Assembly: GCF_049445795.1 (NCBI RefSeq)
Contig: NZ_JBMSDT010000009.1
Coordinates: 1 to 64,000, forward strand
From: Larkinella sp049445795
Lineage (GTDB): Bacteria; Bacteroidota; Bacteroidia; Cytophagales; Spirosomataceae
DNA: 64,000 nucleotides
Direction of reading: 5' to 3'
The position numbers and the translations under genes were made by a program. This document shows positions 50,045-58,870 of the stretch, one piece after another (the first letter of the stretch is position 1; every line of letters starts with the position of its first letter). The notes below the pieces were generated by a model that was not told the DNA's origin, did not search any database, and saw nothing but the letters and a program-made list of their open reading frames with translations.

Positions 50045-51499
50045 TTAAAACTCGGCGCTTTTGGGGGTGCGGGGGAACGGAATCACATCACGGATGTTGC
50101 TCATGCCGGTCACAAACAGCACCAGCCGTTCGAAGCCCAGGCCAAAACCGGCGTGCGGGGCCGAGCCAAACTGCCGGGTTTCGAGAAACCACCAGATGTT
50201 GGCCGGATCGATACCGACTTCGTGTACGCGAGCCATTAGCTTTTCGTAGTCGTCTTCGCGCTGAGAACCGCCAATGATTTCGCCGATGCCGGGGAACAAC
50301 ACATCCATCGCCCGCACCGTGGGGCCGGGGGTTGCCGGCGAAGGTTCGTCCTGCTTCATGTAAAAGGACTTGATTTCGCGCGGGTAGTTGGTCAGAATCA
50401 CCGGTTTTTTGAAATGCTTCTCGACCAGATAGCGCTCGTGTTCGGATTGCAGGTCGATGCCCCACCCCACCGGAAACTGGAATTTCTTCTCTTTATGCGG
50501 TTTTGATTGCAGCAGAATATCGATTGCTTCCGTGTAGGTCAACCGCTGGAAATCATTATTGACCACAAACGACAGTTTTTCGAGCAGCGGCATCGGGCTG
50601 CGTTCGGCCTGTGGTTTATTTTTTTCCTCGTCAATCAGGCGGGTTTCCAGAAACTTCAGATCATCGGCGCAGTGTTCCATCGCGTAGCCGATGACGGTTT
50701 TGACGAAGTCTTCGGCCAGATTCATGTTGTCTTCCAGTTCGTAGAAAGCCATTTCGGGTTCGATCATCCAGAACTCAGCCAGGTGGCGCGTGGTGTTGGA
50801 ATTTTCGGCCCGGAAGGTGGGTCCGAACGTGTAGATTTTCGACAAAGCCAATGCCCCAAGTTCGCCTTCGAGTTGTCCCGAAACCGTCAGGTTGGTTTCC
50901 CGGCCAAAAAAGTCCTGCTTAAAGTCGATCGCTCCTTCCTCCGTCCGTGGCAGGTTGTTCAGGTCCAGCGTCGTGACGCGGAACATTTCGCCCGCGCCCT
51001 CGGCATCCGAAGCCGTAATGATGGGGGTATGCAGGTAGAAAAAGTCGTGATCGTTGAAATACTTGTGAACGGCAAACGCCAGCGCGTGCCGGATGCGGAG
51101 TACGGCGCTAAAGGTATTCGTGCGCGGGCGCAGGTGAGCGATTTCCCGCAAAAATTCCATCGAATGCCGCTTGGGTTGCAACGGGTATTTTTCCGGATCG
51201 GCGGGGCCCAGCACCCGGATTTCGGTGGCTTTCACTTCCACTTTCTGACCCGACCCCAGCGACTCGACCAGGGTGCCGCTCACGGCCACGCAGGCCCCAG
51301 TGGTCACCAGCCGAATAAGTTCCTCGCCGAACTGACCCGGTTCAGCGACGGCCTGGATGTTGTGAATGGTCGAACCATCGTTGATGGCGACGAAAATGGC
51401 GTTTTTACTTTCCCGCTTGGTCCGAACCCACCCTTTGACGGTGACGGTATGACCGGTCGTATCCGATGCAAGTAATTTTTTAACCGATAAAAGACTCAT
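50045..51499 (-). CDS. asnS: Asparaginyl-tRNA synthetase
   Basis: Started at MSLLSVKKLLASDTTGH (51499) it has 484 residues. The promoter box at 51531 rules out the start at 51544. It has an N-terminal OB-fold (VTVKGWVRTKRESKNAIFVAINDG) and a class II catalytic core: motif 2 FRAENSNTTRHLAEFWMIEPE, with HLAEFWMIEPE diagnostic, and motif 3 GFGLGFERLVLFVTG. It charges tRNA-Asn. The NTTRHLAEFWMIE signature separates it from AspRS. Confidence 0.97.
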   Translation of the reverse strand: MSLLSVKKLLASDTTGHTVTVKGWVRTKRESKNAIFVAINDGSTIHNIQAVAEPGQFGEELIRLVTTGACVAVSGTLVESLGSGQKVEVKATEIRVLGPADPEKYPLQPKRHSMEFLREIAHLRPRTNTFSAVLRIRHALAFAVHKYFNDHDFFYLHTPIITASDAEGAGEMFRVTTLDLNNLPRTEEGAIDFKQDFFGRETNLTVSGQLEGELGALALSKIYTFGPTFRAENSNTTRHLAEFWMIEPEMAFYELEDNMNLAEDFVKTVIGYAMEHCADDLKFLETRLIDEEKNKPQAERSPMPLLEKLSFVVNNDFQRLTYTEAIDILLQSKPHKEKKFQFPVGWGIDLQSEHERYLVEKHFKKPVILTNYPREIKSFYMKQDEPSPATPGPTVRAMDVLFPGIGEIIGGSQREDDYEKLMARVHEVGIDPANIWWFLETRQFGSAPHAGFGLGFERLVLFVTGMSNIRDVIPFPRTPKSAEF

Positions 51500-51530
51500 T
51501 CCGAATGGTAACAAATGTGAAAGACGGTCG

Positions 51531-51538
51531 CAAAGGTA
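51531..51538 (-). promoter_or_regulatory. -7 box for asnS
   Basis: TACCTTTG (minus strand), within TTACCTTTGCG, the same string as at the rpsF promoter. It lies 32 nt upstream of the chosen asnS start. Confidence 0.6.
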
Positions 51539-51759
51539 AGCCATTCAATGAAAAATGACGCGAGTTGTTCTATACTGAATCATTTGCAACCGATAAATAA
51601 TATTTATTTTACCACTGATTATCAATTACTTACATCGATTTTATCAAAAAAACGCAAATTGTAAAACATTTTTTTTTAACATTGGTCTAGAATTTGATAG
51701 CCCGGCCAACCTATGACGGCATCTGGCGGCCATGGTGCCCGAATTTAGCGTAGTTAGTT

Positions 51760-53214
51760 ATGCAAAGACTTAGCCTTACCCAATCCCTCCAGCAAAAGCT
51801 GTCTCCGCAGCAGATTCAGTTTATTAAACTGTTGCAGATTCCGACGGCCGAACTAGAAACCCGTATCGAAGAAGAGCTGGAAATTAACCCGGCGCTGGAA
51901 GAGGGGCTTGATACGGACTATGACGAACCCAGTGCCGAAGACCCGTTTTCCGACGATTATGAAGACGATTACAAAGAGCGTAACGACGAAGTGGATCTGG
52001 GTAGCTATCTGAATGAAGATGACTACAACGGGTACAAAATGCAGGGCGACGGTAATTACAACGAAGAAGAGCGCGAAATGCCGGTGGCCAACCGCTCGAC
52101 GCTGACCGACACGCTCATGCAGCAGTTTGGGTATCTGAACCTGGATGAACGGCAGGAAGCTATTGGAATGCAGTTGATCGGCAGCATCGAAAATGACGGT
52201 TACATCCGGCGCTCGATGCAGGCCATCGTCAACGACCTGGCCTTTTCGCACGGCATTTTCACCGATACGGAAGAGCTGGAAATCGTTCTGAAACGCATCC
52301 AGACGTTTGACCCGCCCGGAATCGCAGCCCGGACGCTCCAGGAATGTCTGCTGTTGCAACTGCAACGCAAGGATCCATCCGACCCGACCGTTCCGCTGGC
52401 GATCCGGATCATCGAAGATCTGTTTGAGGAGTTTTCGAAAAAACACTACGATAAGATCCAAAAGCGCCTGAACATAGGCGAAGAACAACTCAAGAAAGTC
52501 ATTACACTGATTACGAAGCTGAATCCGAAACCGGGTTCGGGCGAAGGTGAAGATGCCGCCATCCAGTACCTGATTCCGGATTTTATCCTGACCAACAACG
52601 GTGGCAAACTCGAATTGACACTCAACTCGCGCAACGCTCCCGAACTCCGCATCAGCCGGTCGTTTGCCGAAATGCTCGACACCTATGAGAAAAGCAATAA
52701 GAACAACCGCTCACTGAAAGAAACCGTCTCGTTTGTCAAGCAAAAGCTTGATGCCGCCAAGTGGTTCATCGATGCCATCAAGCAACGCCAGGCAACCCTG
52801 CTTAAGACGATGAATGCCATTGTAAAATTCCAGTATGATTTTTTTCTGGAAGGCGACGAAACGAAACTGAAACCGATGATTCTGAAGGACATTGCCAACC
52901 TGATTGACATGGACGTTTCGACGGTTTCGCGGGTGGCGAATAGCAAGGCGGTGCAAACGGAGTTTGGCATTTATCCACTCAAATACTTCTTCTCGGAGGG
53001 GATTGCCACTGATTCGGGCGAGGATGTCAGCAGCCGCGAGGTGAAAAATATTCTGAAAGAGTTCATCGATCATGAGCCCAAAGGCAATCCGCTTTCGGAC
53101 GATAAGCTGGAAAAGATGCTCAATGAACGCGGTTACAACATTGCCCGCCGAACCGTTGCCAAATACCGTGAGCAATTAAACATTCCGGTGGCCCGCTTGC
53201 GGAAACAACTTTGA
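51760..53214 (+). CDS. rpoN: RNA polymerase sigma-54 factor
   Basis: The 484-residue protein has the Gln/Leu-rich N-terminal activator region (SLTQSLQQKLSPQQIQFIKLL) and an acidic linker (about 45-115). The core-binding domain (LLLQLQRKDP, TFDPPGIAARTLQECL) follows. The HTH region comes next, then the RpoN box ARRTVAKYR near residue 468. Sigma-54 directs transcription from -24/-12 promoters with enhancer-binding proteins. The ATG at 51760 matches relatives exactly. No enhancer-binding protein gene is in this window. Confidence 0.96.
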   Translation: MQRLSLTQSLQQKLSPQQIQFIKLLQIPTAELETRIEEELEINPALEEGLDTDYDEPSAEDPFSDDYEDDYKERNDEVDLGSYLNEDDYNGYKMQGDGNYNEEEREMPVANRSTLTDTLMQQFGYLNLDERQEAIGMQLIGSIENDGYIRRSMQAIVNDLAFSHGIFTDTEELEIVLKRIQTFDPPGIAARTLQECLLLQLQRKDPSDPTVPLAIRIIEDLFEEFSKKHYDKIQKRLNIGEEQLKKVITLITKLNPKPGSGEGEDAAIQYLIPDFILTNNGGKLELTLNSRNAPELRISRSFAEMLDTYEKSNKNNRSLKETVSFVKQKLDAAKWFIDAIKQRQATLLKTMNAIVKFQYDFFLEGDETKLKPMILKDIANLIDMDVSTVSRVANSKAVQTEFGIYPLKYFFSEGIATDSGEDVSSREVKNILKEFIDHEPKGNPLSDDKLEKMLNERGYNIARRTVAKYREQLNIPVARLRKQL

Positions 53215-53292
53215 CAACTTTCGGTTTTCAACATACGCCGGGCCTCCAATACGGTTTTGACGCGATCGTGCGTTCATATCGGTATGCTTTGT

Positions 53293-53300
53293 TAATTTTG
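53293..53300 (+). promoter_or_regulatory. Possible -7 box of the PAP2-like gene
   Basis: TAATTTTG fits TAnnTTTG but lies only 5 nt before the ATG at 53305, so a transcript from here would favour the GTG start at 53356. Confidence 0.35.
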
Positions 53301-53304
53301 TTCA

Positions 53305-53985
53305 ATGATTGAAGAGCAACGGTTGACCGAAAACCGAAAATCGAAAACTGAAAGCGTGAGCGTCACGCTGGCCCGTGTCCTGTCGGCGGTTTTTCATCCG
53401 CTCCTGATGCCCACAATTTTATTCAGTATTTTACTGTATAGTACACCGGCGAGTCTGGGAGTTGATGCATACGGGCCCAACTTCAGGCCGAGTCTTCTGT
53501 TCCTCATCTGCATTTGCACCTTTTTGGTCCCTGCTTTCCTGATTTACTTCCTGTACCGCACCGGCTTTGTGAGTAGCCTGCACATGAACGAGTTACATGA
53601 CCGGCGAGTGCCGTATTTCATGACTGCCCTACTTTACACCACAACAACCCTTCTCTTTGCGTACCAGTTTTCAAATGCGATTCCTAAAATTGGAATTGTA
53701 ATGGGAGGCATTACTGTATCGGTAACACTTGTCGGTCTGATCAGTCTGTTCTGGAAGATCAGCGCGCACAGCGTTGGGGTCAGTGGCATGGTTGGCACGA
53801 TCCTCGCCATTGCCGTTAAGACCGGTGAACCTTCTCTTTTGTATCCATTGCTATCCCTGGTTGTGCTGGCCGGTCTGCTGGCCAGTGCCCGGCTCCACCT
53901 GAACGCCCACACCCCCGCCCAGATTGCCGGTGGCATGAGCCTAGGGCTGCTCATCAGCCTGGCGACGGTCGTATTGCTGGTGTGA
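53305..53985 (+). CDS. PAP2-superfamily-like membrane protein
   Basis: The protein of up to 226 residues has six membrane helices. FWKISAHSVGVSG and ASARLHLNAHTPAQIAGG correspond to motifs 2 and 3 of PAP2-type lipid phosphatases, with His residues in both; the first Lys-Arg motif is weak, so activity is uncertain. The first 17 residues (MIEEQRLTENRKSKTES) are encoded by a CCGAAAA-type repeat tract and may not be native; a GTG at 53356 gives 209 residues. Phosphate-lipid recycling is a guess from the family. Confidence 0.75.
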   Translation: MIEEQRLTENRKSKTESVSVTLARVLSAVFHPLLMPTILFSILLYSTPASLGVDAYGPNFRPSLLFLICICTFLVPAFLIYFLYRTGFVSSLHMNELHDRRVPYFMTALLYTTTTLLFAYQFSNAIPKIGIVMGGITVSVTLVGLISLFWKISAHSVGVSGMVGTILAIAVKTGEPSLLYPLLSLVVLAGLLASARLHLNAHTPAQIAGGMSLGLLISLATVVLLV

Positions 53986-54042
53986 TGGCATTTCTCCGTT
54001 CACGGTTTTTTACTTCGTTATTCGCTATTCATCATTCGATAT

Positions 54043-54080
54043 TCGATATTGAATTTAAAAAAAAAAAGATTCAATATCGA
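54043..54080. repeat. Inverted repeat before the enoyl-CoA hydratase gene
   Basis: TCGATATTGAAT (54043-54054) pairs with ATTCAATATCGA (54069-54080) around an A-run. Weaker ACGGTTTT/AAAACCGT matches outside extend it. It is probably a decayed member of the long-hairpin family. Confidence 0.65.
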
Positions 54081-54105
54081 AAACTGAAAACCGTCTTCTC
54101 TTACT

Positions 54106-54900
54106 ATGTTCGAGCACCTTCTTTACGCAACTACTGACGGAGTTTGCCGCATCACCTTAAACCGGCCCGAGGTGCATAATGCCTTGAATCCACCCCTTAT
54201 CCGGGAAATTACCCGGGCTATAGAAGCCGCGGGAGCCGACGAAAGTGTGCGGGTAGTGGTGCTGACGGGTGCGGGCGACAAGGCTTTTTGTTCCGGCGCT
54301 GACCTGAAAGAAGCTGCCGGGCGGTTTCAGGCTCCGGGCGGTTTTTCGATGGGAGAACTACTCCGGACAACGTACCATCCGATGGTGCAGGCCATCCGGA
54401 ATCTGCCCAAACCGGTGGTTTGCCGCCTGAATGGGGTTGCGGCTGGAGCCGGTTGTTCGCTGGCGCTGGCCTGTGATGTGATCGTGGCCGCCAACGAAGC
54501 GTATTTTGCCCTGCTGTTTGTCGGGATCGGCCTGATGCCGGATGCCGGTTCGACCTATTTTCTGCCCCGGATGGTGGGTGCTCAGAAAGCGTTTGAATTG
54601 TGTAGCACAGGTCGGAAAGTATTCGGGCCGGAAGCCCTCCAATTGGGACTCGTCACTCGCTCGGTTCCGGCTTCACAACTAGACACTGCTGTAGCCGAAA
54701 CGGTGGCTTATTATGCTACAGCTCCAACACAGGCCATCGGTTTGATGAAAATTGCCTTAAATCAATCCATGATGTCCGACCTGGCGACCCAGTTGGAGCA
54801 AGAAGCTCAGTATCAGAATCAATTGGGTTATTCGGATGACACTGCCGAGGGCATTCAGGCCTTCCTGGAAAAGCGAAAACCGGTTTTTCGGGGAAAATAA
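54106..54900 (+). CDS. Enoyl-CoA hydratase/isomerase family protein
   Basis: The 264-residue protein has the crotonase layout. The first oxyanion-hole segment is GAGDKAFCSGADLKEAAG, the second AAGAGCSLALACDVIVA, and FVGIGLMPDAGSTYFLPRMVG covers the active-site helix. In place of two catalytic Glu residues of a true hydratase it has Asp/Gly, as in PaaG-type isomerases. It acts on CoA esters in beta-oxidation or aromatic degradation. It is single in this window. The CCGGTTTT octamer lies near its end. Confidence 0.92.
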   Translation: MFEHLLYATTDGVCRITLNRPEVHNALNPPLIREITRAIEAAGADESVRVVVLTGAGDKAFCSGADLKEAAGRFQAPGGFSMGELLRTTYHPMVQAIRNLPKPVVCRLNGVAAGAGCSLALACDVIVAANEAYFALLFVGIGLMPDAGSTYFLPRMVGAQKAFELCSTGRKVFGPEALQLGLVTRSVPASQLDTAVAETVAYYATAPTQAIGLMKIALNQSMMSDLATQLEQEAQYQNQLGYSDDTAEGIQAFLEKRKPVFRGK

Positions 54901-54922
54901 GGCAGAATTTTCCAGTTGCTGG

Positions 54923-54953
54923 TTTGACTCTTAGCAATTTTGTTTTACTTTTG
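54923..54953 (+). promoter_or_regulatory. Complete Bacteroidota promoter of tRNA-Arg
   Basis: TTTG at 54923-54926 and TACTTTTG at 54946-54953, separated by 19 bp, fit the consensus -33 TTTG / -7 TAnnTTTG. This is the cleanest promoter in the window, and the tRNA begins 21 nt later. Confidence 0.75.
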
Positions 54954-54973
54954 CAGTCCCAACACGGGAAAAC

Positions 54974-55047
54974 GCATTCGTAGCTCAATTGGATAGAGCA
55001 CCTGACTACGGATCAGGAGGTTTGGGGTTCGAATCCCTACGAGTGCA
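54974..55047 (+). tRNA. tRNA-Arg (anticodon ACG)
   Basis: The 74-nt cloverleaf is complete. Acceptor arm GCATTCG (54974-54980) pairs with CGAGTGC and is followed by discriminator A. The anticodon arm is CCTGA-CTACGGA-TCAGG with anticodon ACG, and the T-loop is GTTCGAATC. A34 would be modified to inosine to read CGU/CGC/CGA. CCA is not encoded. An integrase gene follows directly, so its 3' end is the likely prophage attachment site. Confidence 0.95.
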
Positions 55048-55059
55048 CGAAACAAGCAA

Positions 55060-55092
55060 AAAACGCCCAATACGCTACGTATTGGGCGTTTT
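55060..55092. terminator. Terminator after tRNA-Arg
   Basis: A perfect 15-bp stem (AAAACGCCCAATACG, 55060-55074, with 55078-55092) has a 3-nt loop. It ends the tRNA transcript. It may belong to the element if the attachment site is in the tRNA. Confidence 0.88.
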
Positions 55093-55153
55093 GCGTTTCC
55101 TAAAGCCGTTCCGAATTGTTTTCACCCACCTCTCTATTCCTAATTTGATCCGA

Positions 55154-56428
55154 ATGGGAACCACTCAGAACTACGTAAAAAAGATCATTATTAAGGACGA
55201 CCACGTTAGAAAAGACGGTACATCACCACTGTACATCTATGTGAATGTGGATGGCCAGAAAGACCGAATTCCCCTAAAACTGGCCTGGCCACCCTCCTAT
55301 TTCGACAAAAAGGCCGGAAAGATTCTTCCCCGAAAAAAAGATGATAAAGACTGTTCCGACTTCCGAATGATCATCGATACGGAAGTGGGGAAGATCAACG
55401 ACATTTTTAAGGAATACCGCCTGTCGGGAAAAGTTCTGACAATTGCCCAGCTTCTCAAAGACTACAATAACTTCACCTCCAGGAAAGATTTTTTCACCTT
55501 CGCCGTAAATGACTGCCTGGAGCGATACAAGCGTAAAAAGATTGAATTAGGCAGCCGGAAGGGCCACATGGCCAGCCTGAACAGCTTGAAAGAGTTCTGG
55601 AAACAGGAACAGGCAAAGCAGATTAAAAAAATAAAAAGTGACCAGGTGCCGGATCCTGCATCTAAAGAATTGTACCTCCCCTTCAAAGACGTTACCCCAA
55701 AGCTTCTTGAAAATTTCCGGGCCTGGATGAAGGCCGAACGTGGCAACATTCCCAGCACCGTCGAAGGCCACATGAAAAACATCCGGACATACGTAAAGCG
55801 GGCGCTGGCGGCCGGGAATGTCTTCGATGATCCCTTTAAGGTGGTAAAAGTAGCCCACCCGGAAACTCACCCCAACGTGTTGACGGAAGAACAGCTTCAG
55901 GCTCTCATGGCTATTTTCCGGAGCAATACTACCCCCGAAAGCTGGCAGGTGGTTCTGCGCCATTTTCTGTTCAGTTGCTTTACCGGGCTTCGCATTTCGG
56001 ACGCAAAAGCCGTGAACCACGAAAACATAAAAGGTGACTGGCTAGTGCTCATGCCTAAAAAAACCATGCGGTTTCAGAAAGTTGTCCGGATCCCACTACA
56101 CCCGATGGCGCGAACCCTGATCACAACGTCACTAGGTGTTCTTTTTGAAACCTATTCAGAACCCTACACCAATCGTTTGCTGGATAAAATAGGCAAGGCC
56201 GCCGAAGTGGATTTTAAGATTACAACCCACACCGCCCGCCATACCTTCGGAACGCTGTTCATCGAATTGGGGGGCGACGTTGTAACCCTGAAAGAATACA
56301 TGGGACATGCCAACATCCAAACCACAATGAAATACGTTCACCTGAGTGAGAAAAGAAGGAAGGAAAAAATTCACGTCTTTGATAAGCTGTTCAAAACAGC
56401 CAAAGAAGATACCCTGGGAGCCGCTTAA
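55154..56428 (+). CDS. Tyrosine recombinase (prophage integrase)
   Basis: Started at MGTTQNYVKKIIIK (55154) it has 424 residues. An open frame continues upstream through the tRNA and terminator, which is not real. It has the Bacteroidota Arm-binding N-terminal domain (about 5-110), a SAM-like core-binding domain (about 115-225) and a catalytic domain with Arg280 (CFTGLRISDAKAV), Lys303 (PKKTMRF), His359/Arg362 (HTARHTFGT), His385 and Tyr394 (YMGHANIQTTMKYVHL). All catalytic residues are present. It should insert the element at the adjacent tRNA-Arg. Confidence 0.93.
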   Translation: MGTTQNYVKKIIIKDDHVRKDGTSPLYIYVNVDGQKDRIPLKLAWPPSYFDKKAGKILPRKKDDKDCSDFRMIIDTEVGKINDIFKEYRLSGKVLTIAQLLKDYNNFTSRKDFFTFAVNDCLERYKRKKIELGSRKGHMASLNSLKEFWKQEQAKQIKKIKSDQVPDPASKELYLPFKDVTPKLLENFRAWMKAERGNIPSTVEGHMKNIRTYVKRALAAGNVFDDPFKVVKVAHPETHPNVLTEEQLQALMAIFRSNTTPESWQVVLRHFLFSCFTGLRISDAKAVNHENIKGDWLVLMPKKTMRFQKVVRIPLHPMARTLITTSLGVLFETYSEPYTNRLLDKIGKAAEVDFKITTHTARHTFGTLFIELGGDVVTLKEYMGHANIQTTMKYVHLSEKRRKEKIHVFDKLFKTAKEDTLGAA

Positions 56429-56521
56429 TATAAATTTTTGCCGTTTTCTAGGTCGTTGGGTTGGTATTACCAGCTTGTGGCTACATTAGGAGCTTAGTTT
56501 TTATTTAAAGGATGAATGATC

Positions 56522-56553
56522 AAGGTGGCCGGGGTTCCTGGCCACCTTATTTT
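56522..56553 (+). terminator. Terminator after the integrase
   Basis: AAGGTGGCC (56522-56530) pairs with GGCCACCTT (56540-56548), followed by a T-run. It lies between the integrase stop and the convergent cargo gene. Confidence 0.82.
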
Positions 56554-56619
56554 TTCAGCCCACCAAATTAAACTATTAAACACCTTCACTCCTATTTATT
56601 TACATTTCTCTCTTTTTAT

Positions 56620-57372
56620 TTACCTTCTACTTTTCCGTAAAAATATAGGAGAATCAGGACCTGGAATCCCAGAAAGATCTGAATTATTTTTTTTTAATTC
56701 GGTCATCAAATCCTTTGCCGCTTTATCAGCGGAACTAATTAGTTTATTTGCTAAAAACTCCTTTCCATTATCGGAACTTGCGTAAATAATTACAACATTT
56801 TTTGGAAGGTAATCTTCAGCAAATATTGGTTCTTGCCTTTGGTTTATTTGTTTTATTTTGTTTAATTCTGAATCAACGATAAAACCAATTATAGCATCAG
56901 AGGGCAAACTTTTCATAGCCGAAATTTTCTTAATAAAGAAAGCCCAAGATATTCTTTCTGGATTGCTTGCATTATCAAGCTCTAATGAAAACACAATTGA
57001 CATTACGGGATTGTGAAAATACTCATTATTAGTTGTTGAGAATGACAATATACTTAAGCAAGAAACACAAATTTTTTTTTGATCAATTATCAATGAATTT
57101 GTATCACATGCAAAAATCATGTTAAATGACTTGATTAATGCATCATTGATATTAATATCAAAACTATTAATATCTACAGTAGTAGAATTCATTATTTTTT
57201 CATTCTTCTCTCTGGAATAGCTAGCTATAATATGTATTTTTTCTATGGCTTTTCTGTTCCCATTCTTTACCCCACGTATTTCCAAAAGTCCGCTCTTTTT
57301 CGAAAACCTCAGATGCAACTCAGACCCAGGATTAACCTCGAAATTAACCAAATAATTGCGCGGCTTTTTCAT
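56620..57372 (-). CDS. AT-rich prophage cargo gene, unknown function
   Basis: The 250-residue protein is Lys/Asn/Ile/Ser-rich, in line with low GC compared with the tail genes. It has no signal peptide, membrane helix or known motif. Two Cys pairs are near the middle (FACDTN, KKICVSCLS). It looks like a globular alpha/beta protein ending in a basic tail (FLRKSRR). It lies between the integrase and the tail operon, a common site for lysogeny-expressed morons, including phage-exclusion genes. I give no function. Confidence 0.65.
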   Translation of the reverse strand: MKKPRNYLVNFEVNPGSELHLRFSKKSGLLEIRGVKNGNRKAIEKIHIIASYSREKNEKIMNSTTVDINSFDININDALIKSFNMIFACDTNSLIIDQKKICVSCLSILSFSTTNNEYFHNPVMSIVFSLELDNASNPERISWAFFIKKISAMKSLPSDAIIGFIVDSELNKIKQINQRQEPIFAEDYLPKNVVIIYASSDNGKEFLANKLISSADKAAKDLMTELKKNNSDLSGIPGPDSPIFLRKSRR

Positions 57373-57459
57373 ATGTTTTATATTGATTAATAATGCTTAA
57401 TTCTTTTTCCTGCAGCAATTTTCCCTCAATATTTAAACAAAAGTTGACAATTATACAAG

Positions 57460-58869
57460 TCACACCCGCCACAGTTCCACTTCGGCGGGCGTCACTCGCT
57501 GATCCTTCATCAGCGCCAGCTTGATCGATCCCACCAGGTAGTTCACGCCCTTGATGTGAACTTTGTTACGGAAACTGAACGTGGCCAGATCGGCGGGCGT
57601 CAGCGCCACCACCTTGTTCAGCCTGAAGGTCGATTCCTTGAACCGTTCAAAGCGCCGATAACCCACATCCACCAGACTGTTAGCCCCGTTCCAGATCAGG
57701 CTGCGCGGGCCGCTGGTATGGGTGGCCGTGGGCTTGCCGCCGATTAGCCCGTTCCAGAACAACACCTTCGGCGTTCCCCGGTTCTGGCTATCCTTATTGT
57801 TCGGGCTGATCCCCGGCTGGCTGGTTTTGGCCAGGCCGGAAACCGGGTTCTTCAGGTAGGTCGATAACCGGCTCCGGATCGGAAGCACCGATCCGCCTTC
57901 GTTGGCCGCCGTTTCCGCCGTGGTGTACTTGTCCATTTCGGCCGGGATCGGTTTCATCAGCGCATCGTTCCCATCCAGTTCATAACCCAATTCCAGGCGG
58001 TTAACGGTTTCGGGCGTTTTCGTGTGCGCCTGGCTGGCCTTGCTTGTCCAGTCCAGCAAACAGGGCGCTTTCAGGATTTCTTCCGCGAAACCAATGTCCA
58101 GCACCTTCCGCCGTACGTCGAAATCCAGAAACAGATTAAACAGCTTCCGAAGCTCGATCAACAGCCCACCCGCCGTTAGATCCGGAAGATGATTCGCGGG
58201 AAAGATCGCCGTGGCTCCATCCAGGGAATACAGGTTCGCCAGCACCAGCCGCGAAAGATCCGGATCGGCCAGGAAATCGCCATGGAAACTCCAGCCCGAC
58301 TTCTGGCCGAATTGCTCCAGCACCCACCGAAGAAAAAAGTGGGGAACCCGGGCATCGGCCGCATAGGTCGACGTTCCCGAATTGTACTGATTCATAACCC
58401 CGCTGAAGGCCTGGTTCCCGTAGAAGCCAGGATTCTCAATGGATGGAAAACAAAACGCATCCGTCAAATGGTTGGCGGCCGCAACGGGCGAAGCCGGAAC
58501 GGCCATCGGCGCGAAGTTGATTTCCGACAGCATCCGGCCTTGCAGATCCCCGAAAATTTCGCCCAGGTTTTGCGTAAAGTACAGCGTCGTTTCGTTGGCC
58601 GCCGATTGCTGAATCTTCACATAGCCCTGTTCGACCACCTGGCTATCGACGTACTTTTCACAGTAGTATCGGCGGTTCGTATAGCCCACCTGCGGATCGT
58701 AAAAATAGCCCAGGATTCGGCGGTTCATCGGCGTATCCGGAAGCGTAAAGCTGTTCACCCTGGCCCCTTGTACGGTTTCAAAGTCCAGCAGCGGATTGTA
58801 TTTCTCCAGCGTGATCTGGGTGCCGGGATTCAGATCCACGGAATACCCTTCAATTCGTATGTCGAACAT
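57460..58869 (-). CDS. Phage tail protein (hub/baseplate-like)
   Basis: The 469-residue protein follows the tape measure gene with a 1-bp gap. Its N-terminus (MFDIRIEGYSVDLNPGTQITLEKYNPLL) and the segment DFETVQGARVNSFTLPDTPMNRRILG recur in Bacteroidota tail proteins downstream of tape measures. Position after the tape measure suggests a distal tail or baseplate-hub role. No lysozyme or receptor-binding domain is visible. GC content is host-like. Confidence 0.75.
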   Translation of the reverse strand: MFDIRIEGYSVDLNPGTQITLEKYNPLLDFETVQGARVNSFTLPDTPMNRRILGYFYDPQVGYTNRRYYCEKYVDSQVVEQGYVKIQQSAANETTLYFTQNLGEIFGDLQGRMLSEINFAPMAVPASPVAAANHLTDAFCFPSIENPGFYGNQAFSGVMNQYNSGTSTYAADARVPHFFLRWVLEQFGQKSGWSFHGDFLADPDLSRLVLANLYSLDGATAIFPANHLPDLTAGGLLIELRKLFNLFLDFDVRRKVLDIGFAEEILKAPCLLDWTSKASQAHTKTPETVNRLELGYELDGNDALMKPIPAEMDKYTTAETAANEGGSVLPIRSRLSTYLKNPVSGLAKTSQPGISPNNKDSQNRGTPKVLFWNGLIGGKPTATHTSGPRSLIWNGANSLVDVGYRRFERFKESTFRLNKVVALTPADLATFSFRNKVHIKGVNYLVGSIKLALMKDQRVTPAEVELWRV

Positions 58870-58870
58870 A

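Noticed and set aside
49864..50277. 137-codon open frame upstream of and antisense to asnS
   Set aside because: It overlaps the asnS terminator and coding sequence; not a plausible gene.
54989..55153. Upstream extension of the integrase through tRNA-Arg
   Set aside because: It would translate tRNA and terminator sequence; the start at 55154 fits the N-terminal domain.
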